Origin: Cepaea nemoralis
Taxonomy: Eukaryota; Mollusca; Gastropoda; Stylommatophora; Helicidae
DNA: 64,000 nt
NCBI GenBank assembly: GCA_014155875.1
Contig: JACEFZ010013534.1
Span: forward strand, 1,411,501-1,475,500
Direction of reading: 5' to 3'
The notes beneath the pieces are model-generated. The model did not search any database, had not been told where the DNA came from, and worked only from the letters and a program-made list of their open reading frames with translations. Below are positions 1-15,798 of the stretch, piece by piece. Position 1 is the first letter of the stretch. The number at the start of each line of letters is the position of its first letter. The position numbers and the translations under genes were made by a program.

Positions 1-806
1 GGGCTTCGTATATCGACATTCCCATTGATTCTTCTATTCCCTCCGTCCAACGTTTACGTGGTCGGCCTCTTCCTCTGTTTCCATCTGGTCTGTACATCAT
101 TGCTTGTTGTGGCATGCTGTTGACTGGTAACCTACTTGCATGGCCAAACCATTTGACTTGCTGCTTTCTAATAAAATCTAGAGCAGCTTTAACCCCCACT
201 TTAGTCCTGATTTCTTCATTTCTGATCTTATCTCTTCTTGATACGTTGAGTATTCTTCTCAGGAACCTCATTTCTGTTGTTGTGATTTTTCTTTTCTCTT
301 TTTCTGTCATTGTCCAGGTTTGGCATTGGTAGCACAGAGTTGGTAGGAAGATTGTGTTGTAAAGTGCTTTCTTAGTAGTTATTAATACATGTTTGTTCTT
401 TAGTATAGGTGCCATTTGTCCAATGAGTTGATTTGCCTTATTGCACCTATTTTCGATCTCGTCTTTTGATCTGCCATTTGATGATATTATACTTCCCAGG
501 TACTTGAAACTCTTCACTTGTTTCAAGGGATGTTCGTTTAGGTGAATTGTTGTTGTTGGTTCTTCTTTAGTTATAGTCATTACCTCTGTTTTGCTTGTGC
601 TAATTTTCATGTTATGTTCCCTTCACATTTCATTTAGGCTATTCATGTGATCTTGTAATTCAGCTTCTGATTTTGCTATTAGTGCTTGGTCGTCCGCAAA
701 CAGGAGTTCTCTAATGGTTAGATTTACAGATGGTTCTTCTTCTGTGTTCTCGTCATGCGGTATTCTTGCTGTCTTTGCTTGGCTGGTTTCTTTACATATG
801 TTGTCT
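1..806 (-). pseudogene. RTE-type LINE fragment: reverse transcriptase palm to C-terminus
   Basis: Read on the minus strand, this encodes the end of a non-LTR retrotransposon polyprotein. The segment starts with TIRELLFADDQALIA, which carries the catalytic FADD box of the reverse transcriptase palm. It continues through a YLGSIIS motif, a CQTWTM motif (the usual place of YGCESWT) and the C-terminal FGHASRLP and RGRPRKRW motifs. The frame is open for about 207 codons from 622 to the window edge. One in-frame TGA near 623 (NEM-stop-REHNMKIS) separates it from the upstream part. The element therefore runs off the left edge and is 5'-truncated by the TA/TG microsatellite at 826. The motif order is that of the RTE clade. 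The single stop makes this copy inactive but not very old. A related but more decayed piece is at 25969-26117. Confidence 0.88.
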
Positions 807-824
807 ATATATGTTATGAATTTG

Positions 825-2592
<1,768 letters not shown>

Positions 2593-2632
<40 letters not shown>
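2593..2632. repeat. (AT)n microsatellite
   Basis: About 20 AT dinucleotides without interruption. Confidence 0.95.
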
Positions 2633-2637
<5 letters not shown>

Positions 2638-4374
2638 AACTGATTGTTTACAAATGAGTTGCAGGGACAGTGATATGTATATTATTACTGCGTTGTGCTA
2701 GGGAGATCCCGGTTCTTTACAAAGTGTGTAGTAGTTACTTGATTGGTTTATTAATTACGCATGCAAGGCAGGAAGTTTGTCAGTCATTACAGCGATATGC
2801 TAGATGCTGTAAATAATAATGTAGATCTATTTTTATAGATGTGTAATGTGCTTCGTGACACTAGAATGGTAACTTAGTTGTTCTATCAGTGGTGGTGATT
2901 TTTCGAGGAATCGAGGTGAGATCGGCCGTGGTGTATTTGCTGTGTGAAGATAGCAGTGTTATACCGCGTAAGCAGAATGGTGATGCATCGATAGGATAAC
3001 AGTTGATAGGAAGTATTTATGATACTATTGTTACTGCTCGTTTTCATGTCCGTCCGATAGTATGACCGTGCGTGTTCCATCTTACGTTTGTCTAGACAGC
3101 CGACTGGGAGGTAGGCCGGTACGCCCACCCGTTAGGTTACAGGTCCGACCCAAAGCGATAGTGCATATTCGATGGTTGAACATACCCGATCGAGGGTGAT
3201 GCGGCACTCCGTAATTCGAGGCCATAGTGTCTAGATAAATCTAGGATTTGAACCTAACCGTTTCTGTCTCTAATATTCTACTCTTCTGGAAACCTGACTC
3301 TGTTCATGGAGTACTGTGAGTACTGCCGTGAAGTAGTAGTAGGTGAGGGGAATAACCCCCCCCCCCCCCAACGGGACAAGGTACACGGGACCCACAGTAG
3401 CTGTGGGAAAGTGTAATGGTGGATGGCCACCACAGCTGCGATCGACCGGCACAGGTATGACTGACCTGGAAGATAGTCAGTGAATAAAAAGGCAACTCAG
3501 GATCTGGGACAGGGATCCCAGAACTGACACTATGGCTGTGATATGAGTTTGTTATTTAAGTGTAACAATTCATGAGTTCTCTTTAGTTAATACTATAGTA
3601 ATGAATTATCAGGAGTATAATTTATTATGGTCATATAGTTATTAATGTGTGTAATTGATCAGTCCATGGGTTAACGGATTGGTGAATTGATGAGTCTGTC
3701 AGGAAGGAGATGTCCGGCTGGACACCTTCTCGATAAAGTAATCACTACACTGAAAGGGAAGTAGGTGTATATGTTGATTGATGATGGAAGGTGAAACAGG
3801 ATTGGACTGGCACCAGGCGAAAGATGCTTGACAGAGTCATACAGTCGACTCTGGTGCTAGGGGTTATTTGTAGCCCAGAAGTGTTACTTGACTGAACAGG
3901 TGGGCTATTGCTTCCTCTAACATCATTATGCCTATACATTATGGTTACTAGTAGATCTATGATGTGATGATCTCATACTCATGTTGGTAGACATGAGGAA
4001 TGACTGAGAGGCAGGTGACATGGTGGAGATGCTGTTAGTCTTTGTTGTAGTTGAGTACTCACACCAACCTCTCCGTGTTTCAGGATCTGTTATTGCTATA
4101 CTGAAGAAGATTCAAGAGCTTCACCATGAGCTATATGGGCCCACTCATTCCAGTGCCTATCAAGAAGTTGATTGAGGCCATATTGGGAGTGGTCTTCTGA
4201 TTCTGCGAGATCAATGTTGGAAGGAGCTGAGTGCTGAATATGTCGGTAGGTCTAGGTTAGGACCTCCGCCAAGAGTCCGACGAGTGTCATCCGATCCTGA
4301 GAGGATCCAACACTGAAACGTCTGGTGATTCTAGCCAGTGAAGCACTGGTGAAATTCAAACTCAGTGTAAACCT
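2633..4374. other. Unassigned DNA with a C14 run and a candidate splice acceptor
   Basis: A run of 14 C lies at 3356-3369. Near 4065-4083 a pyrimidine-rich stretch ends in GTGTTTCAG, a good acceptor consensus. It is followed at 4126 by an ATG in a favourable context (ttcaccATGa) that opens only 24 codons before TGA. No protein family is recognised, so the possible exon is speculative. Confidence 0.25.
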
Positions 4375-4963
4375 TGGTGATTGCAAGGCCGTGAACTTTC
4401 AAGAATAATGCGCATAGCTTCATTCTGTATCCTTTCCATCCTTTCTATCTGCTTACGGCTGAGAGTCAGGATTGCCATTGCATACTCCAAAACAGACATG
4501 ACCAGCCCCTCGTACAGAAGACATAGATGGCGCTGCTCACAGTTTGCTGCCGCCATCACCCGCATCGCAGCCAAACCCCGCTTGGCCTGTGTTATCACCT
4601 GGTCTATGTGCTCATTATAAGCAAGGCTTCGATCAAACCGTATCCCCATGTAATTCATTGCCTGCGTTCTTTCCACCGTCTCTGAACATAGCATTACAGC
4701 TGGTGGAGTGTTGACAATATGATTATTCAATGAGAACCAAGTCACTGTTGCCTTTGTTGGGTTGACCATTGCCCCAGCTTCATCACACCAAGTACTTATG
4801 CGTTTGAGTTCGATTTGTGGTTCCACAGCAACCTGCTCTCTATCCTTACCCTGACGATACACTAAAACATCATCGGCATATGACAATGTCCTGCCAGGTC
4901 CAGTGATCTGCTCACTGGTGATTCTCACTGTGTAGGCGTTGAACAGTGTACTTAATAACGGTC
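4375..4963 (-). pseudogene. I/Jockey-group LINE reverse transcriptase fragment
   Basis: The minus strand encodes about 190 residues of a non-LTR reverse transcriptase distinct from the RTE pieces in this window. It starts upstream of LSTLFNAYTVRI and contains the catalytic box LSYADDVLVYRQGKD near its N-terminal end. It then reads through IELKRISTWCDEAGAMVN, NYMGIRFDRSL, and the thumb region ending KQIERMERIQNEAMRIIL. The YADD box is intact. This thumb pattern is typical of I, Nimb and Jockey-like elements, which often add an RNase H domain downstream; a matching RNase H-like end occurs elsewhere in the window at 58740-59332. Homology stops abruptly after MRIIL, so this copy lacks its 3' part, and its 5' part is also absent. 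Confidence 0.85.
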
Positions 4964-6002
4964 AGGATCAGCTGCTTGTGTAGAAGGACTAGCAATTTCT
5001 GTTCAATGTGAGCGACAGCTATAGTTCTCGATGCTGCCAATATCTGCTTGCCTCGTTTAGTGTTGCTTGTTATAATGATATTTGTATGTCAGACTGCGAT
5101 CAAAGTTTATCCCTCAAATATTTCAGCCTGTCGTGTCCATCATTAATGTCCCCGTTGAAGTACACATCAAAGAGTGGCTGCATTAGGCATATGGGCACGG
5201 GTTCAGATACCCATGTTTCCAGGCGAAACTAAACTATTCTCTTCACCAAGGCGGCCGTAATTTAATAAACCAGCCAGTGGCTCGCTCCACTTTCCACAAC
5301 CCTCTCCATTGACAAGGGGTAGTAGTTTACACGGATTAAAGCCCCATTGATGGAAACAACATTTGTCTCGTGTTTACGTTGAAACCATTCGTACACATCA
5401 TAAGCCAAGCCAGCATCCCTGTACTTCCCTTGATCTCTCTACCTGGTCTGTAACTACCTGGTGTTTGGACAGGATCTATTTATGCTACATATGGGATATC
5501 ACCAGTCTTGTTACTGTTTTCTCTGGTAGCGTACCATTGAGATTTTGTAGAGTAATGATCTGATAAGTGGGTGGTGTGATGTAAAAGTCAAAATGTTGCT
5601 GAGAGAATTCATTTTGGAACACACTTTTGCTGAGTGTCCTTGTACTTTTGTCCTGGAAGTCCTGTTCTCGGGGAGGTGACTGATAAATCTGTACAGTTTT
5701 CCAGACAATTGCATTGTTCGCAATTTTAATATCAGCCCCACAATCCATACTTTATCGAACGCTGTTTTATAAATCTACACAGACCGCTAAAGTGTACCTT
5801 TTATATAAAATCTAATCCCTTCCGCAATATTCATTCATTCAATTTGAGCTTTAAAACCAACGCTATTTTTGTTGGCATTAGACCAGTTTTAAGGAAGTTA
5901 TTATTTTACAGCGGATGGAAGTTTTGGAATTCCGTACTGGTTTATCAACACGTGTGTGTAACACAAAGCAATTCACCATATCACGTGCTATGCCAATAAG
6001 TG
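4964..6002. other. Unassigned DNA
   Basis: Short open frames on both strands show no recognisable motif. Nothing supports a gene here. Confidence 0.4.
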
Positions 6003-6250
6003 TTGACGGTCATGTTTCGCTATCTCATACGATCACCAGAGTCGTAGATCGGCTCTGTGTTTTTGTCGCGATTATGCCATGTGACTAAGCCGTCCAGAAT
6101 TATACATTTCTCCCTTTACCTTGTTCTTTTCCCCTCACTATTGCCAGTTGTCACCAAGTTATTTAGTATATTTCTTCTCATAACGTGCCCAAAACTTCTT
6201 GTCTGTCTTATTTGTCTAATGAGTTTGTGGTTTCATTTGTTTCTTTTAGT
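6003..6250 (-). pseudogene. RTE LINE 3' end fragment
   Basis: This segment matches, base for base over long stretches, the 3' end of the nearly intact RTE element at 28457-31771 (compare 28490-28745). Shared landmarks are the GATCACCAGAGTCGT block, the CCAGTTGTCACCAA block and the CTTCTCATAACGTGCCC block. In protein terms it is the decayed C-terminus that contains the GHVMRR and RGRPRSKY motifs in the intact copy. It is a dead 5'-truncated insertion that ends at a C24/A23 homopolymer. Confidence 0.85.
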
Positions 6251-6258
6251 CTGAATTA

Positions 6259-6261
6259 CCC

Positions 6262-6292
<31 letters not shown>

Positions 6293-6305
6293 AAAAAAAA
6301 AAAAA
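6259..6305. repeat. C24 followed by A23 homopolymers
   Basis: Two adjacent long homopolymers abut the truncated 5' side of an RTE fragment. Lengths may be unreliable in the assembly. Confidence 0.9.
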
Positions 6306-8333
6306 TTCAAACCATGGAGATGGGATGATGCTTCAGACACAGTCAGAATTCCTTTTGTGATCGATTGTTTAATGCCAGATTCTAGAATGTATATTGTTCC
6401 AGACACTGAGCAGACAGGTAGAGCCAGGTCCATGACAGGCTTTAGAAAAGGCTACAACAGATCAATCGTTTATTTTCCGTTTCTAAGCTACACAGTGACA
6501 TCTGATGGCAGACGTGGCACGGAGATAAAGAATATTGGTCATATTGAAACATTCTTCCACACAAATGAGCAATACCAGTTAGTCGGTGTGCGACAGGTTG
6601 ACCCGTCAGTCTCTGTAGAAGTGTAGCAACCCAACATGTGAGGTTAATGACCATCATGTGGCAGGCCCTTTGCAGATCATATTTGTCATGGCGGCGCGCC
6701 GAAGTATCTCATCTCTTAACATGTCTCCTACCGCACACATCCTTTGAGACATGACTTTGTTTATGAGTCAGTTTTCTTTGATATTCTGGTCTTTTATAAT
6801 TTCAGTATTTTTCTTCTTTTTTTGTCTACGATGTTCTAAGCAATATTTCCTGGTACATTTGAGTTCAAAAGTATCACTCTTCTTATATAGTGATGGTAAA
6901 GATTTCTGTGACGTACATCCATTTCTTGTATATAAGAAAAGATGCATGTTTTCAAGAATGTTACTGTCATTAGTGTTGCTAATGTGTACCATAAGTTCTT
7001 AATACCTGTGACATTTTATATCAACGCCGGAAAAAAACATTTGAAATATAGAATGAAAATCTCTTCAATAGGTCACAACGTTAAACCAGGACCACTCCTG
7101 TTTTTCTAGTTATAACATAAGTACCGCCGCGACGTGTGAAGTTTGTTAGTGGTTGGAAATACACTTCACCCGCACTGCTGACAATAACATCACGTGGTGA
7201 ACACCTGCTGTTTTGACACAGGCGAAATGGAGAGAAATCACCTCGGCCCCTCCCCCTGGGAAAGTGTCAACGGTGGAATTGTAACCAACTCCAGGATGCC
7301 AACAGCAGCTTACAATAGCATCCGCTTACATTGTTACAGAGAAGCAGGGATTGTACAAGGTCGGGGAAGATATAACATTACTTCCCCCCTCTCCCCAATC
7401 ACCTGTAACTTCAGGATTCACCCCCACAGCTAAATGACGTCAATGTTCGATCGGAAACAGAGCATTGCCATTGGCGCGGCCAAGGTAGTTCTTATTAACA
7501 TGATTTATGTTGTTGAAGGACCTAAGGGGATGTTGGCGAATAATTTAATTTTCTGATTGCAGTTGCCAAAAATGATTCATCTTTGACACACGGTTCAGTT
7601 CAGTGCAGTATGTTGTGGTGTTTTTGTTTTAATTCATGATGGATTTGGTAAGTTGGAAACCACATTGAATAAACTTAACTAGTACATCTGAATTTATAGT
7701 AGAGTTTCATTATGAAGATATAGAGTACTCTTAGGAAGAAAATAGGTGATTATATCTTCGACTTAGGGGGATAGTGACTGAAACTTATTCTTATTCTGTT
7801 CATATGCTGTATGGAAGATGAAATTTACTTCCCCTAGTCATTCAGAGTTTCCATGTGTGGCTATGTTTAGACAAGAACTACTATGATGTCCTGGGATATC
7901 ACCTGTGGTCTTTATGGAGACGCTTTTCTGGGCAATTGCTTATAATTTCGTTGGCTCTATATTCAGAGGAGTTTATTTGCATGTGAATTCATGTATGGAT
8001 AATTAATAATGAATTATTTATCAATGTATACATGTGATGTGAGGTTATCTATACATTTATTCGGGAATTTATACGGGAAATATAAGCATTGTAAAGATGA
8101 AGAAATGGCATCACCCTTGCTGTTGTCCACCAGATATTCTCGGCGCTAGAGCCTTGAAAGAAAGAGAATTATCCTCCTCCATAAAGCAGAAGCGAGAGAG
8201 AGAGAGATACATATCATGTCAATATAAGGGGAGAAGAGAAGGACTGTATCAGATGTTTGGGAGATGAGGCCCTTAAAAAGGCCAGATCAGACTGGCCTGC
8301 TTTTATATAATCATCGTTTCACCTCCCCTCTTT
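6306..8333. other. Unassigned DNA
   Basis: A plus-strand frame of 89 codons ending at 6626 has ordinary amino-acid composition but no recognised domain. A frame of 79 codons around 7194-7433 likewise gives no family. Neither is called as a gene. Confidence 0.35.
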
Positions 8334-8355
8334 CTTATTCTCTCTTTCTCCATTA

Positions 8356-8444
<89 letters not shown>

Positions 8445-8447
8445 TTT
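8334..8447. repeat. (CT)n microsatellite
   Basis: More than 100 bp of CT dinucleotides with a few TTT interruptions, followed by a short GTT run. The poly-SLS and poly-RE frames across it are artefacts. Confidence 0.95.
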
Positions 8448-9454
8448 CTTTGTTGTTGTTGTTGTTGTTTGGTGATTGTTTTCTTTTCATCCACTGTTTC
8501 TATGAGTATGAATATATGGTTTGGCAAATATTCTTTGCAGGGAAAGGTGGTCTAAGGCTGGCTGAAAACGGGGTATTTTTTCATAAATTATATAGACTGG
8601 CAACATGAGGGTCAAAGTCCCCAAGGCATGAGGAGGAGGATTCCTTCAAAACACGGAAAGAGTGATTCTCCCTTGGTCAACACTGGCCCATCCATTGTCT
8701 GAACAACAACCTCAGCCTGGTAAACACCGCTGGACCCTTTATTACTACTTCATAGTTTTCCAGTGCCAACACACACAGGCTTATGAACATTAGCACATCT
8801 TGTGTTGTTGGAAATGAAGATTAGCACTCCTGTGTATTAGAAATTGATATTCATACATCCTATATGGAAATGAACTCTCGTACCTCTGTGGTTTAGGAAT
8901 ACACGTTCGCACTCCTGTGATTTAGTAATGGACTTTCACTCCGTGGGATCTAGAAAACCCTTAGCATGTCAGTGGATCTAAGAATGTGTTAGTTTAATTC
9001 CTTCGCTGGGGAAAATACCTGAACACTAAATTAACAAATTAGAAATAATGTGTATGTCTTTTATTGATATGTTATTGAATTGATTTTTTTTATTGTGGTC
9101 GTGTAATGATTTACCATGCTATTCAAACATACACACAGGAACCCTTCTCCGTGTTATCCCAATATAATATATTCGGTTGTAGAAGTGATGTTTATTAACT
9201 TATTATTTGGTGTTAAAGTGTTTGTTATGTGTGTTCTCATCGATACTACTTGTCCAGGGACCATCTCACTCTAGAGCCGATTGTGGCCCGATATCCACAC
9301 GTGTACTAAGAGTTTAGTAACCTCCTCTTGGAGGTTCGGTGAATTTCCGGTACTCTATTGGCCATTTGTTAAGAAACTTCATTTTATAACTAGTCTATAC
9401 ACCTAGCAATTTTTATCGAGCCAGTTCAAGTTTTTTAAACATTAGGGCCTTCAT
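8448..9454. other. Unassigned A+T-rich DNA
   Basis: No gene or repeat family recognised, apart from the short GTT run at the left end. Confidence 0.4.
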
Positions 9455-9725
9455 CCCCTATTTATTTCTCAATAATACCACGATACCGTTTAATATCTGC
9501 ATTGCTTTGGTCAGCCTGCGACTAGCTTCTTTTGAATAGTTCTTATTGATGTTAATTATGAAGCCAAGCCATTTAAGATTTGTGAGATTTTCAATTTCTT
9601 CATTGTTGACTGTCATGTTGGTTGGTAAATAGTCTTGTTCATGGACATTATACGAGATTTGTTTTGCGCACGTTCACACAAAGATTGCATTTTCACCGTG
9701 TTTCCAGACAGACAGGATAATCTTT
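9455..9725 (-). pseudogene. RTE-type LINE fragment (thumb region)
   Basis: Minus-strand translation gives NMTVNNEEIENLTNLKWLGF followed by IININKNYSKEASRRLTKAM. This is the segment after the reverse transcriptase palm, where RTE proteins carry VNxxxIexVxxFKYLG and an arginine-rich helix. Reading frames break on both sides, so it is a short, old fragment. It belongs to a different subfamily from the nearly intact copy at 28457-31771, whose corresponding motif is YNYLGTVITSDG. Confidence 0.7.
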
Positions 9726-10039
9726 TCTAATCTTTTAGCACTATATTTTACTATTATATGTTAGAAATGTGGTTAATTTTTTTTTGTTAACATTATATTT
9801 TTTTAAATTTTGTCTCTCTGTGTCCATATGGGTGGTGAACTCTAAGACAGACATAAATTCTCTAGTTAAAGGGACTAAAGTCAAGGGGATCGACTTCACT
9901 GTGGCCGGTTCTATTCATTATAGCCCGGCCTTCTTTCCGCAATGTGGTCTGCCGAAAATGCCGCACAGAGCACCAACTCCGTTGCTCAGGCCTCTATCGC
10001 CAAGGGTCTTCAAAAAACAAAATGAACTCATGAACCGAA

Positions 10040-10121
10040 TGACTGAGCCCGAAAACAAACCCACGACCTTCTTAGCGCGAGTAGGCTGCTTGACCATTTC
10101 GCCACTGAAACCCCGACCTCT
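10040..10121 (-). repeat. tRNA-derived SINE head (A and B box)
   Basis: Read on the minus strand, an A-box-like GTGGCGAAATGG lies at 10094-10105. A degenerate B box (GGGTTTGTTTTCGGG) lies at 10048-10062, preceded by AAGGTCGTG. Spacing and order are those of an RNA polymerase III internal promoter. A B box this imperfect and the absence of a clean cloverleaf argue for an old SINE and not a functional tRNA gene. Confidence 0.6.
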
Positions 10122-10339
10122 CCAGCTTGCCATTTACCATAAACCACTGCACGACCAGGACACTATCTTCATGTTAGGGCTTCAAAGTCTTAGGCTTCTG
10201 TCTGATTCAAGATTTCAAGTCTGAGCCATTTGAGATGGACCTGCCAAGCGAATGGCCGTCACTGCCCAAATATGCTTTTGTTTTCTTTATGTTGCTTTGT
10301 TGTTGTTGTTGTTAGCTTTTACGTGTGGCATAGCTTCTA

Positions 10340-10534
10340 CTATTACCAGTGCTCTTCGCCACCAGGTGAAACGACTCCGACTTCAGAGGTATTTGTAATT
10401 ACGTCAACAAATTAAGGACGAGAATTCAAAATTGTAGTCCAACTGTCCAGTGTAGGGGCTGAACCTACTACGCTGGCATCGGCACACCGGATGTTTACGA
10501 ACGAGCCTTCCTTTCCATTCGGCCATGCCGACCT
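10340..10534 (-). repeat. tRNA-derived SINE, head plus body
   Basis: On the minus strand the element begins GGTCGGCATGGCCGAATGG, with the A box at 10516-10526. The B box GGTTCAGCCCC lies at 10455-10465. A body follows that is shared with the plus-strand copy at 56622-56813: both have CGTCCTT, then an ATTACAA.TACCTC block, then GAAGTCGGA or AAAGTCGGA, and both end near CACTGGTAATA. Two copies with the same head-body order in opposite orientations define a SINE family. Confidence 0.8.
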
Positions 10535-10764
10535 CCGTATGCTTTTGTAGAGATAGACTGATCATTGCAGACATGTACATATTAGGGAGAAAAACTAAAG
10601 GTGGAAACTCCAGGAATTGCATGTATGTGTCTGAGGAAATAATAATATGAGCGTCAATCCGAGTGGTGCAGAGAAGCTAGCATGCCAGCCTGTGCGGCAC
10701 GAGATTGCTAATCCAGTAGCTAATAGAGTAGGCGAAAAGACAGACACCGGTAAGAAATTAAGGA

Positions 10765-12273
10765 ATGGCAGTCATTTATTCAGTAGCATGTCCTTTGCAG
10801 AATCTCTCCACCACATCAACCTTCAGGAAAACCTCTCGGTCATACGCAAAATGTCCCGCGTCCGATACACCCATCTGGAGATCATCCGCAACATCCTGCA
10901 CCCATCTTCGTTTTGGCCTTCATCTTCCTATCTTCCCAGGCATATATACTCCAGTATTGTTCTCTCTAATTTTGAATTACGTGTCAAGTGACCAAAATAT
11001 TTCAGTTTTCTTTGTGTTATCGTCTTCAATAGCCAGCCGTCTTCAATATACAGCTATTGAAGTATGGATACATTTGTTCTTTTCTTTACCCAAGATATTC
11101 TTAGAACTCGTCTATAACATTTATATTCAAAGGTGCATTTAAACGCTGTTCAGCTTATTTAGTAAGTGTCCAGGTCTCACAGGCGTATGTTGCAATGGGA
11201 AAGATGCATGCTCTTAAATATCTCATTTTTGTAATTCCATCCGCCCCACGCTATAATGTATTCTTGTTGTTTTAGTCTTTGAAGGGCAATAGATATTCGT
11301 ATTGTAATTTATTTCATTGTGGCACCATTGTTGGTAATTGATGACCCAAGATATTTGAAATATTCTACCACCTCGAATTTTTCCCCATTAACATATATGT
11401 CTTTCTCCATAGTAATTTTATCTGAATGCATTATTTTTGATTTTGAAATGTTCAGATATATGTTTTCACTATTCTTTTAGGTTGAGGTTATTAGGGTTTC
11501 TATACCATTCTGTGACGTGGATAGTAATACTGCACCATCAGCATATCGAATCTCTTGTATTTCATGATCACCGATACTAAGGGCATCATATTGCTCCCTG
11601 GTTATATCATCTCTGACATTTCTCATTGTAGTTTCGGCGTACATGTTAAACAAATAGGGGGACAGCACTGACAGAATCATTGCCTGATGCAAACAATTCT
11701 GATGTCTCGCTATCTATTCTAACCGCTGCTTATTGTACTACATGTGATGGAATGTCCATATTCCTTAAGATTTGCCAAAGTTTCTGATGTTGTACGCAGT
11801 TAAATGCATTTGAATAATCCACAAACCATGAAAGAAAATAGATTTACATAAAATTATCTGCACCTCTGTGTTATTAAACGCATGTTGGATATGCGATCTC
11901 TTGTTCCTGTTCCTTGTCTAAATCTAACTTGAACCGCATTAATATCTTCTTCCATTTTCTTACGAAGTCTTCTCTTTATGAATTTTAGTAGAATGTTACT
12001 TGCATGACTGATCAGGGCAACATTTATATAGCTGGTGTATAATTTCATGTTACCCTTGTTTGGTATTGGAATGAAGGTAGTTCTCTTCTAATCTTTTGGC
12101 CATATACCATATTTCAGTATCCTTTTTAAATAATAAGTGATAGATGTTTATGCTATCTTATCCTCCCGCCTTAGGTAATTAAGCTGGTATCTCATCACAT
12201 CCTGGTGATTTACCATTCATCAGGTTCTGTATTGCCCATGCAATTTCATCTAATGAGGGTTCAGGTTCTATCT
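10765..12273 (-). pseudogene. RTE-type LINE, decayed reverse transcriptase region
   Basis: The minus strand retains the reverse transcriptase blocks in order but with frameshifts and stops. From the 5' side, NGKSPGCDEIPA appears near 12195. Next come ALISHASNILLKFIKRRLRK and a VRFRQGTGTRDRI motif (normally AGFRKGRGTRD). LSPYLFNMYAET follows, and then IQEIRYADGAVLLSTSQNG, where the catalytic YADD has become YADG. The far 3' part, near 10850, encodes TRDILRMTERFS. The copy lacks the endonuclease and is inactive. It is an independent insertion of an RTE subfamily not otherwise intact here. Confidence 0.82.
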
Positions 12274-12369
12274 GGAATGGCATAGAAGGAAAAAATGCAA
12301 TAAGGAAAATAAGAAAGTAAAAATGTTAAAATGAAAAGCACAAAGCAAATTAACTTCATGGAAAGAACA

Positions 12370-12702
12370 CAGCTTCGTTGCGGCCCCGGTAGCATACGGG
12401 CGACTGCGTTGATTTTAAAAAAAAACATAATCCGCCATTATGCAATTTCAGTTCATGCTTATTTACTTTATGCACTATTTATTAGAAGGTTCATCAGATT
12501 GGACATGTGTCATGAGAACTAGCTTTCAGCCCGTAGATGGTGGGAGATTATCTCATGAGATAGCCTGGCATTTAAAATTGGTGTTTAGAAATAGAGTAGT
12601 GTGAAAGGTGTGAGCTTTCAGAGATTGCCAGGCAGCATAAATGAGAAGAAAGAAAGATAAAAAGGAAGAAAGAAACAAATAAAAAAATTAAGACAGAAAT
12701 AA

Positions 12703-12715
<13 letters not shown>
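12370..12715. repeat. Duplicated repeat body, copy A
   Basis: The body matches copy B at 13021-13327. Shared landmarks are GCATACGGGC/ACATACGGGC, then TATGCACTATTTAT, GGTTCATCAGATTGGA/GGTTGATCAGATTGGA, GGAGAT.ATCTCATG.GATAGC and finally GCCGGCAG/GCCAGGCAG. Both copies run directly into a GACA microsatellite and then an A-rich stretch. No coding potential is seen. Confidence 0.8.
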
Positions 12716-12747
<32 letters not shown>

Positions 12748-12828
12748 GGCGGACAGACAGGCGGACGGACGGACGGACGGACGGACGGCCGGCGGAAGGA
12801 CGGACGGACGGACGGGCGGGCGGACGGA
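12696..12828. repeat. (GACA)n to (GACG)n microsatellite
   Basis: GACA units grade into GGCG and GACG variants across about 130 bp, so the array has diverged internally by point changes that spread to neighbouring units. Confidence 0.93.
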
Positions 12829-13020
12829 ACCTAATTTAAATAACGAAGACTTGAGAATAAAAGAAAAGTGAAAAGTTAAGATACACAGACAAACATATAA
12901 ACAAAGATATAAATAAACGAACACACACAAAAATAGAATAATGAAAAAGAGCAAATGAACATGAGAAGAATTTTAAAACAAAAAGTCAGGAAGCAAATAA
13001 AGAATATGGAAAATAAACAG

Positions 13021-13327
13021 CTCCACTAACTGTCCTTGGCAACATACGGGCAACGGTGTTGATAACTAACAACACCAGCAATTGTGCCATGGCGGTTCTT
13101 ATAGAAACCTATGCACTATTTATGAGTAGGTTGATCAGATTGGAAAGTTGCAATCAGAATTAATTTTCCGCTCGCGGAAACGGTTAACGGGCGATTGACA
13201 GATGTATATAGACACAATGTAGTTGTTGGGAGATGATCTCATGTGATAGCTTGACGTTTGTTATTGAGTTTAGATAAATGCGGTAGTTGTGCGGCAATGA
13301 GAGATAGCCGGCAGAAGGATTGTGATG
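13021..13327. repeat. Duplicated repeat body, copy B
   Basis: Second copy of the repeat at 12370-12715, in the same orientation about 650 bp downstream and again terminating in a GACA microsatellite. The shared body-plus-microsatellite structure suggests a small mobile repeat that carries its microsatellite with it, or a local tandem duplication. Confidence 0.8.
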
Positions 13328-13453
<126 letters not shown>

Positions 13454-13590
13454 TTTTAAAATTAGATACCGAAGTCATACGGATAAAAGCATAAGTAAAT
13501 TAATCTGAAAGAAAGCAAGGAATAGTAAAGACATAACACATGGCTTAAAACTAGAAAGTACAAATAATATTCATGGAAAAGGCAAAGGAA

Positions 13591-13655
13591 CAATTACATG
13601 TCATCTTACTTCTGAAGTCGGAGAGGGTTCGCATGTAGGCGAGGAACACCGGTAA
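13591..13655 (+). repeat. SINE body fragment
   Basis: Contains the body block of the SINE family seen at 10340-10534 and 56622-56813: a CTGAAGTCGGAGAGGGTTCG core followed by GAGGAACACCGGTAA. The tRNA-like head is missing. Confidence 0.65.

Positions 13656-15798
<2,143 letters not shown>

Noticed and set aside
6357..6626. An 89-codon plus-strand frame with ordinary amino-acid composition
   Set aside because: No ATG at its start, no domain, no splice support; length is within chance expectation.
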